DNA of 10,439 bases, from assembly GCA_029288195.1 (NCBI GenBank), contig JARFPR010000138.1, positions 1 through 10,439 of the forward strand, read 5' to 3'. The translations under genes and the position numbers were made by a program. The notes beneath the pieces are model-generated. The model was not told where the DNA came from. It was given only the letters and a program-made list of their open reading frames with translations, and ran no database searches. This DNA is from Gammaproteobacteria bacterium (lineage in GTDB: Bacteria; Pseudomonadota; Gammaproteobacteria; GCA-001735895). Below, piece by piece: positions 1 through 7,627 of the stretch (position 1 is the first letter of the stretch; every line of letters begins with the position of its first letter).

Positions 1-96
1 GGCACAGCCATGGAGAACATTGCAGATGGACATCATGCGTATCACCGTGAATTTTCGAATTACCACGATCACCTTCCCTGGCGATCAGCAACCTAA
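1..96 (+). CDS. possible 3' end of an upstream gene (partial)
   Basis: A reading frame is open from the left edge and ends at a TAA at 94-96, giving 31 residues that include several His residues and end in PWRSAT. It could be the C-terminus of a gene that starts outside the window. A second frame is open from base 2 to 136, so openness alone proves little. I recognise no domain. The call rests only on position upstream of a possible operon and is weak. Confidence 0.22.
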   Translation, partial: GTAMENIADGHHAYHREFSNYHDHLPWRSAT

Positions 97-111
97 ATCT
101 ATCACTCAATT

Positions 112-117
112 GAGGTG
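112..117 (+). promoter_or_regulatory. ribosome binding site GAGGTG for the first haem-protein gene
   Basis: GAGGTG lies five bases before the ATG at 123 and matches the anti-Shine-Dalgarno sequence well. It supports this ATG as the start, which also gives a complete Sec signal peptide. Confidence 0.6.
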
Positions 118-122
118 CCAGG

Positions 123-1307
123 ATGCAACCAGCTAAGCAAAATTACTTAAGAATCTTGAGCATCGTGATTGCTCTTTCATGCACTATGGCAGCGTCACTG
201 TCTTATGCGGGACCGCGTGAACAGGCCAGGAGAATACATGACCGCCTGGTCGGGGTGCCACCATCAGACGCAGTCATCGACTCGATGGCGGCAAAGATTT
301 CTGGCGGCAATGGTATCGGTGCTGCATTCGAGGCGATGGAAAACCCGGCGTTTTACAACACCACCGTACGTGAATTCGCATCGCCATGGACGAATCGCGA
401 ACGGTCGGTATACGTTGATATGAATGATTCGGTGGCTACTGTAATCGGTATGATTCGCGACGACGTGCCTTTCGACCAGGTTCTGTATGAAGACATCGTC
501 TACGTAGGCAGCGCCGGTGCGACGAATATTGCCTATTCGCAGACAAACAACGATCACTACCTGGACCTGCAGACAAATCGCGTCGATTTGAGCGATGCCG
601 CGAATCTCACCAGGCAGCTGCAATCCAGTTTACCGGGTTCGCCTCTCGGTATCGACCAGACCGCCGGAATCATGACAACGCGTGGTTTTTCCGAGGCGTA
701 TTACGTAGCAGGCACGAACCGTGCCGCATTACGTTTTGCCACGTTGAATTTCATGTGTATGGACATGGAGGATTTCAGCGATATTACCGCTCATCCCGAT
801 CGAATTCGCCAGGATGTTACGCGATCGCCTGGTGGCGACAGCACCATTTTCCTAAATGACTGCCTCAGTTGTCACGCCGGCCTGGATGGATTGGCCGGTG
901 CCTTTGCCTACTATGACTTCAACGAAGAAACGGGGCAACTCGAATACACGGCAGGATCGGTACAACCCAAATTCCTTAATGACGCCGGCACGTTTCGCTA
1001 TGGCTACGAGACAGTCGATGACTCGTGGGTCAACTACTGGCGCACCGGACCGAATGCCTTTGTTGGTTGGAACGGCCTGGGTTCAGGCGAGGGAACGGGT
1101 GTGAAAAACCTTGGCATGGAACTTTCGCAAACACGGCAGTTCGCCAAATGCCAGGTCAAGCAAGTATTTGAGAAAGTCTGCTACCGCACACCGAATGGAC
1201 AGGCCGACATGCAAGCCGTCGAGAATATCGCGACAAGCTTTGAAGCCAACAATCGCAGCATGAAGCAGGTTTTTGCTGAAACTGCATTGCACTGCATGGG
1301 CAACTGA
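123..1307 (+). CDS. secreted single-haem c-type cytochrome-like protein (DUF1592/1588/1585-like style)
   Basis: This is a 394-residue exported protein. Residues 1-29 form a Sec signal peptide: basic start, hydrophobic core about 11-26, likely cleavage at SYA|GP. One canonical haem c attachment motif, CLSCH, lies at residues 247-251. The early segment (RLVGVPPSD, then NPAFYNTTVREFASPWTNR) and the C-terminal segment (LSQTRQFAKCQVKQVFEKVC, then a helix ending ALHC) resemble the paired domains of planctomycete-type cytochromes of the DUF1592/DUF1588/DUF1585 group. That comparison is from memory and is an inference. The protein should sit in the periplasm or at the cell surface and carry haem by thioether links to Cys247 and Cys250. 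It is the first gene of a probable four-gene operon and is followed by a second haem-motif protein. Substrate and redox partner are unknown. Gene and haem site are secure; the family is only moderately so. Confidence 0.85.
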   Translation: MQPAKQNYLRILSIVIALSCTMAASLSYAGPREQARRIHDRLVGVPPSDAVIDSMAAKISGGNGIGAAFEAMENPAFYNTTVREFASPWTNRERSVYVDMNDSVATVIGMIRDDVPFDQVLYEDIVYVGSAGATNIAYSQTNNDHYLDLQTNRVDLSDAANLTRQLQSSLPGSPLGIDQTAGIMTTRGFSEAYYVAGTNRAALRFATLNFMCMDMEDFSDITAHPDRIRQDVTRSPGGDSTIFLNDCLSCHAGLDGLAGAFAYYDFNEETGQLEYTAGSVQPKFLNDAGTFRYGYETVDDSWVNYWRTGPNAFVGWNGLGSGEGTGVKNLGMELSQTRQFAKCQVKQVFEKVCYRTPNGQADMQAVENIATSFEANNRSMKQVFAETALHCMGN

Positions 1308-1350
1308 TGGCGTTAGCGCAACTGACGCATGCCTGCAAAATGGACCAAAC

Positions 1351-1356
1351 AGGAGA
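1351..1356 (+). promoter_or_regulatory. ribosome binding site AGGAGA that fixes a GTG start
   Basis: AGGAGA lies six bases before GTG at 1363. The frame is also open from an ATG at 1273, inside the previous gene, but that start has no comparable site and would put 30 extra residues ahead of the lipoprotein signal. The site therefore decides the start in favour of GTG 1363. Confidence 0.7.
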
Positions 1357-1362
1357 AGAGCT

Positions 1363-3423
1363 GTGACCCCAAGCAAATTCAATATTAATCGCAATTCGGC
1401 GCAAGGCCACTTAACGGGAGTATCGCAATTGCTTTGCATGATCGTGCTCGCATTTGCATTGTCAGCCTGTTCAGACCAGAGCGATGATTCCACCTTCACT
1501 GGTCAGGGGCCGCTCCCGACTACAACTCCGGCGCCTTCGGCGTCGGATCAGGAGATTTTCGAGGCGAGACTCTACCCCTTGTTGGTTGATCCGCTCAATT
1601 TTTGCGTCGGCTGTCACGGCGTGGCCCAGGATCCGAAGTTTGCAGTTGCCGATGCGACCACTGCTTACAACGCACTGATCAGTCAACAAAAGGTTAACCT
1701 GGTTAATCCGGGGCTTTCACGCATATATTTGAGACCACAGGATGACCGCCATAACTGTGGCGGCGCTGCAAGCTGCAATCGGGTCGCGGCCGATTTCCTT
1801 GCGGCGATTCAGGAATGGTCAAACCTGGCATCCAGCGCACCACCTCCCGGCAACACCATGCGGGTGGTCAGCAATACGTCAAATTTTGCGCTCTCGACGG
1901 AGGGCGACGCTGCACGTGCTGACGGGAATGCAATTGCGTTGTTTAATTTCTCCGAGGGCACCGGTAACACGACGATGGATACCAGTGCTGCCGGCGCAGC
2001 GATTACGCTGCAAATTGAGGGCATGGAGTGGGTAGACGGCGGTGGTCTGCGCAATGTTTCCGGTAAAGCCCAGGCCAGCCCGACGGATAGCCGCAAGTTG
2101 TTTGACATGATTGCACCGGTTAACGAGTACTCGGTCGAAGCCTGGGTGATTCCAGACAATACTGCGCAGGATGGACCCGCACGTATCGTCAGTTATTCGC
2201 AGGACACCGCAGTGCGCAATTTTACAATGGGCCAGAACGCGATTTACTACCAGCTTAGGAACCGCAGTGGGGCGACTGGAGTCAACGGCACACCAGCCCT
2301 CGAGGCGCTTGATCCACAAACCAATACTGTTATGCAACACGTGGTTATGACATTTGACGCGGCCTCGGGTCGCAAGGTCTATGTCAACGGTCAGCTCAGC
2401 ATGGAAGAGAATACCAGCGATGCGCTGGACTGGCTGGATAACCAAATCCTGGTCATCGGTAACGAGGTAACCAATAATCGACTCTGGCAGGGTATTTTCA
2501 AACTCGTCGCCATTCACAATAAAGCACTTACCGCTGCAGAGATTCAGCAGAACTTCGATGCCGGCGTCGGCAACGTGGTCACGATGCGCTTTGATGTGTC
2601 GAGCCAGATTGGTCAGACGGCATACATCGATATGCAGGTTGCCCAACTCGACGCAACCGGTTATATGTTTGCGGCTCCGGTATTTACCAGCACTGCAACC
2701 GGCATTGCGGTCAAGAATATCCGCATCGGAGTAAACGGCGGTGTGCCGGTTGCTGCCCAGCCTTTCCGACGCATTGATACGGTTGTCAACCAGTCAGGTA
2801 CACAGTTGTCCCCACTTGGCGCGGTCATTCCGGTTGAGCTAGGAGCCGATGACGACCAGTTCCATCTGGAATTCGAGGTACTCGGAAATCAGTTCGGGCT
2901 TGCCGAACCGGTTGCTCCGTCCGCTCCGCCGGGACCGGTACCCGATGTGCCCGAAGCAGACGCTGGCCTGCGGATGTTTTCACAAATTAACGACACGATG
3001 TCGAACTTGACTGGAATCGATGCGAATCAAGCTATGGTTTCAGCGAGCTATGCTGAACTTCGTGATTCACTACCGGCAACATCGGACCTGCTGAGTTTCG
3101 GGGCGGCACAGCAAATCGCGATTCAGCGACTCGCCACCAGCTATTGCGGGGCAATCGTCAACAACGCCGGTGTGTGCGATAACTTTTTCGGCGCCTGCGT
3201 GATCGATGCTAATACAAAAGACCAGGTCGCAACCGTGCTTTACGACCGTTTTATCGGCGACAACCTTGCCAACCAACCTGATCGAGCTGGTGTTACGACG
3301 GAAATCGTACGGACTATCGATGATCTCGACTGCGCCGGTGGTTGTAGTGGTACGACAGCGCAGACAGCGTTGCAGGCAACCTGTGCCGCGGTGTTGTCCA
3401 GCGGCGCCGTGACCATAAACTGA
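1363..3423 (+). CDS. haem-motif outer-membrane lipoprotein with LamG-like domain
   Basis: Read from GTG 1363 this is a 686-residue protein. Residues 1-35 are a lipoprotein signal peptide ending in lipobox LSAC, with Cys36 as the lipidated residue. Ser at +2 suggests sorting to the outer membrane. A Pro/Thr-rich linker leads to a cytochrome-c-like segment (about 54-160) with one CxxCH motif, CVGCH, at residues 81-85. Residues about 185-403 look like a LamG/concanavalin A-like sandwich: YSVEAWVIPD, then HVVMTFDAASGRKVYVNG, then KLVAIHNKALTAAEIQQNF. A Pro-rich spacer near 515-530 precedes a helical C-terminal domain with several Cys residues, which I do not recognise. LamG domains commonly bind glycans or proteins, so a surface-binding redox protein is a fair inference. 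The gene starts 55 bases after the first gene and ends 20 bases before the next. Fusion of a haem domain with LamG recalls planctomycete surface proteins. Confidence 0.88.
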   Translation: MTPSKFNINRNSAQGHLTGVSQLLCMIVLAFALSACSDQSDDSTFTGQGPLPTTTPAPSASDQEIFEARLYPLLVDPLNFCVGCHGVAQDPKFAVADATTAYNALISQQKVNLVNPGLSRIYLRPQDDRHNCGGAASCNRVAADFLAAIQEWSNLASSAPPPGNTMRVVSNTSNFALSTEGDAARADGNAIALFNFSEGTGNTTMDTSAAGAAITLQIEGMEWVDGGGLRNVSGKAQASPTDSRKLFDMIAPVNEYSVEAWVIPDNTAQDGPARIVSYSQDTAVRNFTMGQNAIYYQLRNRSGATGVNGTPALEALDPQTNTVMQHVVMTFDAASGRKVYVNGQLSMEENTSDALDWLDNQILVIGNEVTNNRLWQGIFKLVAIHNKALTAAEIQQNFDAGVGNVVTMRFDVSSQIGQTAYIDMQVAQLDATGYMFAAPVFTSTATGIAVKNIRIGVNGGVPVAAQPFRRIDTVVNQSGTQLSPLGAVIPVELGADDDQFHLEFEVLGNQFGLAEPVAPSAPPGPVPDVPEADAGLRMFSQINDTMSNLTGIDANQAMVSASYAELRDSLPATSDLLSFGAAQQIAIQRLATSYCGAIVNNAGVCDNFFGACVIDANTKDQVATVLYDRFIGDNLANQPDRAGVTTEIVRTIDDLDCAGGCSGTTAQTALQATCAAVLSSGAVTIN

Positions 3424-3431
3424 TTTCTAGC

Positions 3432-3437
3432 GAGGAA
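3432..3437 (+). promoter_or_regulatory. ribosome binding site GAGGAA for the Tat-exported protein
   Basis: GAGGAA is six bases before ATG 3444. It supports the upstream ATG even though this gives an unusually long region before the twin-arginine motif. Confidence 0.6.
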
Positions 3438-3443
3438 ATAGCG

Positions 3444-4967
3444 ATGCATAAATACAGAGAACAATTTCGGCGTACGCAAGCGGAACGTCGTCGTCTCGAG
3501 CGGCGTATTGAGGAATCATGTCGCAAGAGTGGTCACCAACGCCCGAAGTCGCGCAGGGATTTCCTCAGCCAGGGCCTGATTGCCGGTGTTAGTACGGTGT
3601 TTTTGCCCAGTATAGCAATGCTGTTGGCACGTGAGGCGCACGCCCAGTCAGCGGAATGTGTAGTCGACAACAACGGATTGCTGGGTGCCGGCAAGATCCC
3701 TTTTCTGGCATTCGATCAGGGCGGCGGCGCCAACATAGCAGGTTCGAATGTCATCGTTGGTGGTGCGGGCGGCCAGGAAGACTTTTTGAGTGAGTCCGGT
3801 TACGCAAAGCTCGGGTTGCCGAACGCGATTCTACCGCAAAATGTCGGCGTCGATCGTTCATTCGGATTGGCGATGCATCCAAACAGCGCACTGCTGCGCG
3901 GCATGATGGATAAAACCAATGCCGCTACTCGCGCAAATACGAATGGTTGTGTCATACCGGCACGTTCGGAAAACGACACTGGTAATAATCCGCACAATCC
4001 CGTTTATGGAATTGCAAGAGCCGGTGCCAATGGCGAGTTCGCAGCAACAATCGGTACGCGCAATTCCGAATCGGGAGGTCGTTCACGCGCTCCCAATTCG
4101 ATGATCCAGGCAGAACTGCGTCCGGTTAAGGTCAGCAGACCCAGCGAAGCAATCGGATTGGGTGGTGGCGGATCCAATGATGGTTTTCCGAATGGCCGCG
4201 TAGCCGAGGCAAGCGCGATCATCAGCGCTCTGAAGCTTGGTAAAATTAACGAACAGCAAGCAACGGAAGACCTGCTGCAATGCGGTTACGACAAGGCGAA
4301 TGCGACATTCAATACGCTCGTTACTCCGCAGGACCTCGATCCCACAATGGATCCGATTCTACAGAGCATCTTTGCGAACGGCGAATTGGATGATGGTGAT
4401 TTCCGCAAAGCGGCGGCGGCAATGAAAATTGTAGTCAACGGCTACGGTGGTGCCGGTACCATAGAATATGGTGGCCGTGACTACCACCAGGATCCGCGTC
4501 CGGAAACCGATGGTAAGGACTTTGTGGTCGGACAGGCCATCGGCGCCTCGCTTGAGTATGCCGCGCAATTGGGCAAGCCCTTAATGATCTATTGTTTTAG
4601 CGATGGCGCGGTCTCCGCGGATACGGATAGACCCGAAGACGATGGCAATGGCACAACCAAGTTCCGCTGGCGTTCCGACAATTCGCAAACCGCCGCGAGC
4701 TTTATTTTGGCCTACAGTCCGATCGCCCGGCCTGCATTGCGCAACGACGCTGCATCCCAGCAGCTCGGATACTACAGGTCCGACGGCAACGTCGAAACGT
4801 CATCCAGCCCGTTTGCCAATAGCGTTGAAGCGCTGGCAGAAATGGTGGTTCTGAATTACCTGGGCCTGCATGGTGAAGAGGGAATGTTCGGCATGGTGCT
4901 CAATAATCCGAGGCTCGGCACGGGCGCAGCGGTAGCACCGTACATCGCGTTCGACGCGATCGTTTAG
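3444..4967 (+). CDS. Tat-exported protein, possibly DUF1501-like
   Basis: The 507-residue product has a twin-arginine signal: SRRDFL at residues 36-41, a hydrophobic stretch about 45-61, and likely cleavage at AHA|QS after residue 67. Tat export means the protein is folded, and perhaps loaded with a cofactor, in the cytoplasm. The mature part is Gly-rich, with segments such as GGGANIAG, GLGGGGSNDGFPNGR and KPLMIYCFSDGAVSADTDRP. Tat signals, a neighbouring cytochrome gene and the segment following EYAAQLGKP recall DUF1501 (alkaline-phosphatase-like fold) proteins. I cannot identify the metal-binding residues of that family, so the match is tentative. Oddly, about 35 residues rich in Arg and Glu precede the twin-arginine motif. 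The gene lies 20 bases after the haem lipoprotein and 12 before the methyltransferase, and probably shares their transcript. Function is unknown. Confidence 0.8.
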   Translation: MHKYREQFRRTQAERRRLERRIEESCRKSGHQRPKSRRDFLSQGLIAGVSTVFLPSIAMLLAREAHAQSAECVVDNNGLLGAGKIPFLAFDQGGGANIAGSNVIVGGAGGQEDFLSESGYAKLGLPNAILPQNVGVDRSFGLAMHPNSALLRGMMDKTNAATRANTNGCVIPARSENDTGNNPHNPVYGIARAGANGEFAATIGTRNSESGGRSRAPNSMIQAELRPVKVSRPSEAIGLGGGGSNDGFPNGRVAEASAIISALKLGKINEQQATEDLLQCGYDKANATFNTLVTPQDLDPTMDPILQSIFANGELDDGDFRKAAAAMKIVVNGYGGAGTIEYGGRDYHQDPRPETDGKDFVVGQAIGASLEYAAQLGKPLMIYCFSDGAVSADTDRPEDDGNGTTKFRWRSDNSQTAASFILAYSPIARPALRNDAASQQLGYYRSDGNVETSSSPFANSVEALAEMVVLNYLGLHGEEGMFGMVLNNPRLGTGAAVAPYIAFDAIV

Positions 4968-4979
4968 TGGCGTTGTTGG

Positions 4980-6476
4980 ATGTTGTCGATTAAACAATCG
5001 AGGAGCCTCTCCGACATTGCTGCTGAAGAATGTGTGACCGGTGGTGACGCGACTAAGCAGGATCAGAATGAATTCTCGGTACCCCGGTCACTTCTTGCCT
5101 GCCCTGTCTGTGCGGCGGACGGTGCTACACTCGCGGTGTCATCCGAGGCATTAACCTGTCGGCAATGCACCACGCAATTTCCGGTATTCCGTTGCGGCAA
5201 GGCGAAAATACCCTGGCTTTATTCGGAACCCGGCAACGCAAGGTTGGAATGGAAAGCAAGGTACAATGGATTTTTACATGCCAATTCGGTGGATCTGGAA
5301 CGACTCCGCCAGGCCCAAAAAGCGAGCCACAACAGCAAGACGGGCCGACGGCGCATCAGCAAGTTACTAGAGGCACGCGAGCAATATTGTAATCAGATAA
5401 CAGAAATCCTGGCACCCCTTGAACTGGATGCTATCGATTGGCCAGCTGATGCCACGAATCAGTTGCTTGGCAAGTTGCCCAAAAATCAGGGTTTGTCGAG
5501 TTATTCCAGCAATATCTTTCGCGATTGGGCCTGGAATAACGATGAGAACGAGGCGCTCATCGAAGCGGTCGATAAAGTATTGAGCCCGGATCTACGCGGC
5601 GGGCTTGGTCCTTTGCTGACACTGGGGGCGGGTGCTAGCCGGCTTCCCTATGACATGCATCGGCGATACTCGCCATACTTGTCTGTAATTTTAGATATCA
5701 ATCCGCTATTACTGCAGGTTGCCAGTCACGTTATTCAGGGCGAGACCGTATCGCTCTACGAGTTCCCGGTGGCACCTTTGAACGAGGCATCATTTTCAGT
5801 GCTGCAAGAGTGTCGGGCGCCGGTCCCATTGGGTGACGATAATTTTCATTATGTCCTTGCCGACGCATTGAATCCGCCGTTCGCCAGGGAATCCTTCAAT
5901 ACTGTGGTTACGCCCTGGCTAATTGACATTATTCCTCAGAATCTGCGCGAATTTATTCCGCGCATTAATCGAATTCTGCCGCAAGGTGGCGTTTGGATAA
6001 ATACGGGCTCACTCGCTTTCTTCCATAGGGATGAAACCTGGTGCTACAGTGAAGAAGAGGTGCTCGAATTAGCCGTGGAAAATGGTTTTGAAATAATCGC
6101 TGTAGAACGGCGCACGGTGGCCTACTTACAGTCACCGCACAGTGCCCACGGGCGAACCGAAAAGATATTGAGTTTTTCTGCCAGGAAAGTTCGAGATGCC
6201 GATCCCGTGGTTACTTATTCGCATCTGCCTGGCTGGATTCTCGATGCTTCCCAGCCTATACCGTCCTCAACAGAATGCACCATTAGTTCCTCGAATCACA
6301 TGCTCACGGCACAGGTACTGGCTGCAATCGACGGTAAACGCACCATCAACCAAATCGGGCAAATGGTGGCCAGCCAATATGGTCTGGGCATAGCGGAAAC
6401 AGTTCATGCGGTGAGACGCATCCTCGTCGATGCCTGGGAGGACAGTAATGTCGCCAGGACTGATTGGTCAAAGTGA
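4980..6476 (+). CDS. three-part methyltransferase: zinc ribbon, N2227/CARNMT-like core, PqqD-like C-terminus
   Basis: This 498-residue cytoplasmic protein has no signal peptide. Residues 40-72 form a Trm112-like zinc ribbon with paired cysteines, C41-x2-C44 and C60-x2-C63. Residues about 170-405 match N2227-like methyltransferases, the family of carnosine N-methyltransferase: IFRDWAWNNDENE (179-191), the SAM-binding glycine loop TLGAGASRLP (214-223), acidic Asp239 after strand 2, and GGVWINTGSLAFFHRDE (336-352), then a C-terminal HGRTEKILSFSARK. Residues about 440-490 (LAAIDGKRTINQIGQMVASQYG) look like the helical part of a PqqD-like domain, a fold that in RiPP enzymes binds precursor peptides. 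The methyl acceptor cannot be read from the sequence. No clear ribosome site precedes ATG 4980, so translation may be coupled to the gene ending 12 bases upstream. An in-frame GTG at 5034 is an alternative start that would keep all domains. Confidence 0.85.
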   Translation: MLSIKQSRSLSDIAAEECVTGGDATKQDQNEFSVPRSLLACPVCAADGATLAVSSEALTCRQCTTQFPVFRCGKAKIPWLYSEPGNARLEWKARYNGFLHANSVDLERLRQAQKASHNSKTGRRRISKLLEAREQYCNQITEILAPLELDAIDWPADATNQLLGKLPKNQGLSSYSSNIFRDWAWNNDENEALIEAVDKVLSPDLRGGLGPLLTLGAGASRLPYDMHRRYSPYLSVILDINPLLLQVASHVIQGETVSLYEFPVAPLNEASFSVLQECRAPVPLGDDNFHYVLADALNPPFARESFNTVVTPWLIDIIPQNLREFIPRINRILPQGGVWINTGSLAFFHRDETWCYSEEEVLELAVENGFEIIAVERRTVAYLQSPHSAHGRTEKILSFSARKVRDADPVVTYSHLPGWILDASQPIPSSTECTISSSNHMLTAQVLAAIDGKRTINQIGQMVASQYGLGIAETVHAVRRILVDAWEDSNVARTDWSK

Positions 6477-6611
6477 AACCACCGGTTAAGGGAAAATAAT
6501 TTGACTCGACAACCAACCAGATATTCAAGTGCTGTCGCTCGCAGCCAGGCAGCGAAGGTTGTGTCGCCCAATCTCTTTAGGTTTATTTTAAAAACGTTAT
6601 AAAACAAATTT

Positions 6612-6641
6612 TTAAAGATACTTCTTAAAGTATTTTATAAT
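6612..6641 (+). promoter_or_regulatory. candidate promoter with perfect -10 TATAAT
   Basis: TATAAT at 6636-6641 is a perfect sigma-70 -10 hexamer. The best -35 at 18 bp spacing is TTAAAG (6612-6617), only three of six matches. If used, it would give the downstream methyltransferase a leader of about 185 bases containing the two other palindromes of this region. AT-rich context raises the chance of a spurious match. Confidence 0.35.
6615..6636 (+). repeat. AT-rich inverted repeat overlapping a promoter
   Basis: ATACTT (6618-6623) and AAGTAT (6628-6633) form a perfect 6-bp inverted repeat around CTTA. The arms extend to nine bases if one G-T pair is allowed. It ends on the first base of a TATAAT and occupies the spacer where a -35 to -10 region would lie. 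It could be a repressor site or, less likely, a weak terminator of the upstream operon. Confidence 0.4.
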
Positions 6642-6733
6642 AGTAGAATTCCTTAGATGTAACCAAAAATGTCCCGCTTTCCTCTTTGAGGGCGCTGATA
6701 TTGCCCGCATAGTAGGCTAAATGCTCTGCTGGT

Positions 6734-6746
6734 GTGCTAATAGCAC
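6734..6746. repeat. 13-bp perfect palindrome GTGCTAATAGCAC
   Basis: Two 6-bp arms, GTGCTA and TAGCAC, flank a single A. Short flanking arms GGTG (6731-6734) and CACC (6749-6752) can also pair. The size suits a dimeric regulator, lying about 88 bases before the next start codon. No known regulator motif is recognised. Confidence 0.4.
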
Positions 6747-6785
6747 TGCACCATTAAACTTTCATACCGACCTTGATGCGCTAAC

Positions 6786-6816
6786 TAGACTATCGGAATC
6801 CCATGGTGATAGTCTA
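6786..6816 (+). promoter_or_regulatory. 9-bp perfect stem-loop just before the small methyltransferase
   Basis: TAGACTATC (6786-6794) pairs perfectly with GATAGTCTA (6808-6816) around a 13-base loop that itself contains GGAATCC and CCATGG. The element ends 17 bases before ATG 6834, so in RNA it would form next to the ribosome landing zone, and in DNA it could be an operator. It is not followed by a T run, so it is not a terminator. Confidence 0.5.
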
Positions 6817-6833
6817 ACCATCGGTAGAAAGTC

Positions 6834-7478
6834 ATGACTAAGCGTAAACCTAAATCTCCTGCCAGTACCGACAAACTTCATCGAGCCTATCATGCCGAAA
6901 GTTCGCAGGAGACTGCAGACGTTTACGACGATTGGGCCGATGAGTACGAACAGCACATGAAGAATGTTGGTTATACCCATCCTGCTATGGTCGCTGCCAT
7001 GGTGGCACGCCATGTTGCCCCCACCGAAGAACGAGTGTTGGATGCTGGCGCGGGTACCGGGGTCCTGGGGGAGATACTCACTGCACTGGGATACCCCAAT
7101 ATTGTTGGCCTCGATGCCTCCGCGGGCATGTTGAAAATAGCCAACTTAAAAAATAACTACCTGGAACTCACGCATCAGTTTCTTGGTCAGCCGCTGACTT
7201 TCGAGGATGATTCCTTTGCACTGGTAGTGAGTTCCGGTGTGTTCACCCAGGGCCATGCTCCCCTGGAGGGCTTAGACGAATTAATTCGCGTGACCCGGTC
7301 CGGCGGGCATCTCGTTTTTTCCGTAGCTCGAACCTATCTCGATGGACCATTTGAACATAAACGCCAACAGTTAGAGCAGGCAAATTTATGCCGGTTTGTG
7401 GATGTTTCCGAGCGATATAACTCGGCACCTTTAGAGGACAATCTGATCTCACAGGTATTTGCCTTTCAAGTCCTGTGA
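6834..7478 (+). CDS. SAM-dependent class I methyltransferase, METTL27/WBSCR27-like
   Basis: The 214-residue protein is a compact class I methyltransferase. Residues 28-45 (ADVYDDWADEYEQHMKNV) form the N-terminal signature helix, VLDAGAGTG (68-76) is motif I, GLDASAGML (92-100) is the motif II acidic region with Asp94 expected to hold the SAM ribose, and DSFALVVSSGVFTQGHAP (126-143) is the post-II segment. RVTRSGGHLVFSV follows at 152-164. The order and wording resemble METTL27/WBSCR27-type proteins, which fits a single-domain cytosolic enzyme. The methyl acceptor is unknown. The ribosome site is weak (GGTAG around 6823), and a strong inverted repeat lies directly upstream, suggesting controlled expression. 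It is separated by 357 bases from the upstream operon and converges on the NRPS-like gene, so it probably has its own promoter. Confidence 0.85.
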   Translation: MTKRKPKSPASTDKLHRAYHAESSQETADVYDDWADEYEQHMKNVGYTHPAMVAAMVARHVAPTEERVLDAGAGTGVLGEILTALGYPNIVGLDASAGMLKIANLKNNYLELTHQFLGQPLTFEDDSFALVVSSGVFTQGHAPLEGLDELIRVTRSGGHLVFSVARTYLDGPFEHKRQQLEQANLCRFVDVSERYNSAPLEDNLISQVFAFQVL

Positions 7479-7526
7479 ACCACTAAGCGACAAAGTCACC
7501 CTCGATTGATTTTCTGTTACTCGATA

Positions 7527-7567
7527 GCAGACACTCAAAAGCCAAAGTTCAGCGTCTGAGAACGGCC
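7527..7567 (+). repeat. left copy of imperfect inverted repeat flanking the NRPS-like gene
   Basis: GCAGACACTCAAA at 7527-7539 is identical to the reverse complement of 10348-10360. Aligned without gaps, the next 28 bases match at 17 positions, including TCAGCG and AACG, for 30 of 41 overall. The copy lies in the convergent intergenic gap, 49 bases after the methyltransferase stop and about 60 beyond the NRPS-like stop. Confidence 0.45.
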
Positions 7568-7627
7568 AGGAGCAGACATTGGTATGTTAAATCAAATCTG
7601 TGCCCTTTTGCTTGTGTCGAACATAAA

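Larger units (their letters stand above)
6477..6833. other. 357-base intergenic region rich in palindromes
   Basis: I find no convincing gene here. The stretch lies between the four-gene operon and the small methyltransferase gene. It contains an AT-rich run at 6590-6645, a TATAAT, and three inverted repeats annotated separately. No GC-rich hairpin followed by a T run marks the end of the upstream operon. Confidence 0.6.

Noticed and set aside
1273..1362. Upstream ATG extension of the haem lipoprotein
   Set aside because: It overlaps the previous gene, lacks a ribosome site and pushes the lipobox signal 30 residues inward. GTG 1363 has AGGAGA at the right spacing.
1879..2646. 255-residue open frame on the minus strand
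   Set aside because: It lies opposite the LamG-encoding part of a well-supported gene and shows no recognisable domain, so it is a shadow frame.
6527..6545. Possible third copy of the flanking repeat (TTCAAGTGCTG)
   Set aside because: Similarity to the 10348-10367 segment needs a gap and fades after about ten bases, which is too weak to claim.
7479..7627. Bidirectional terminator between the convergent genes
   Set aside because: CAGAC at 7528 and GTCTG at 7554 can pair, but the loop is 21 bases and there is no adjacent T run. I see no convincing terminator.
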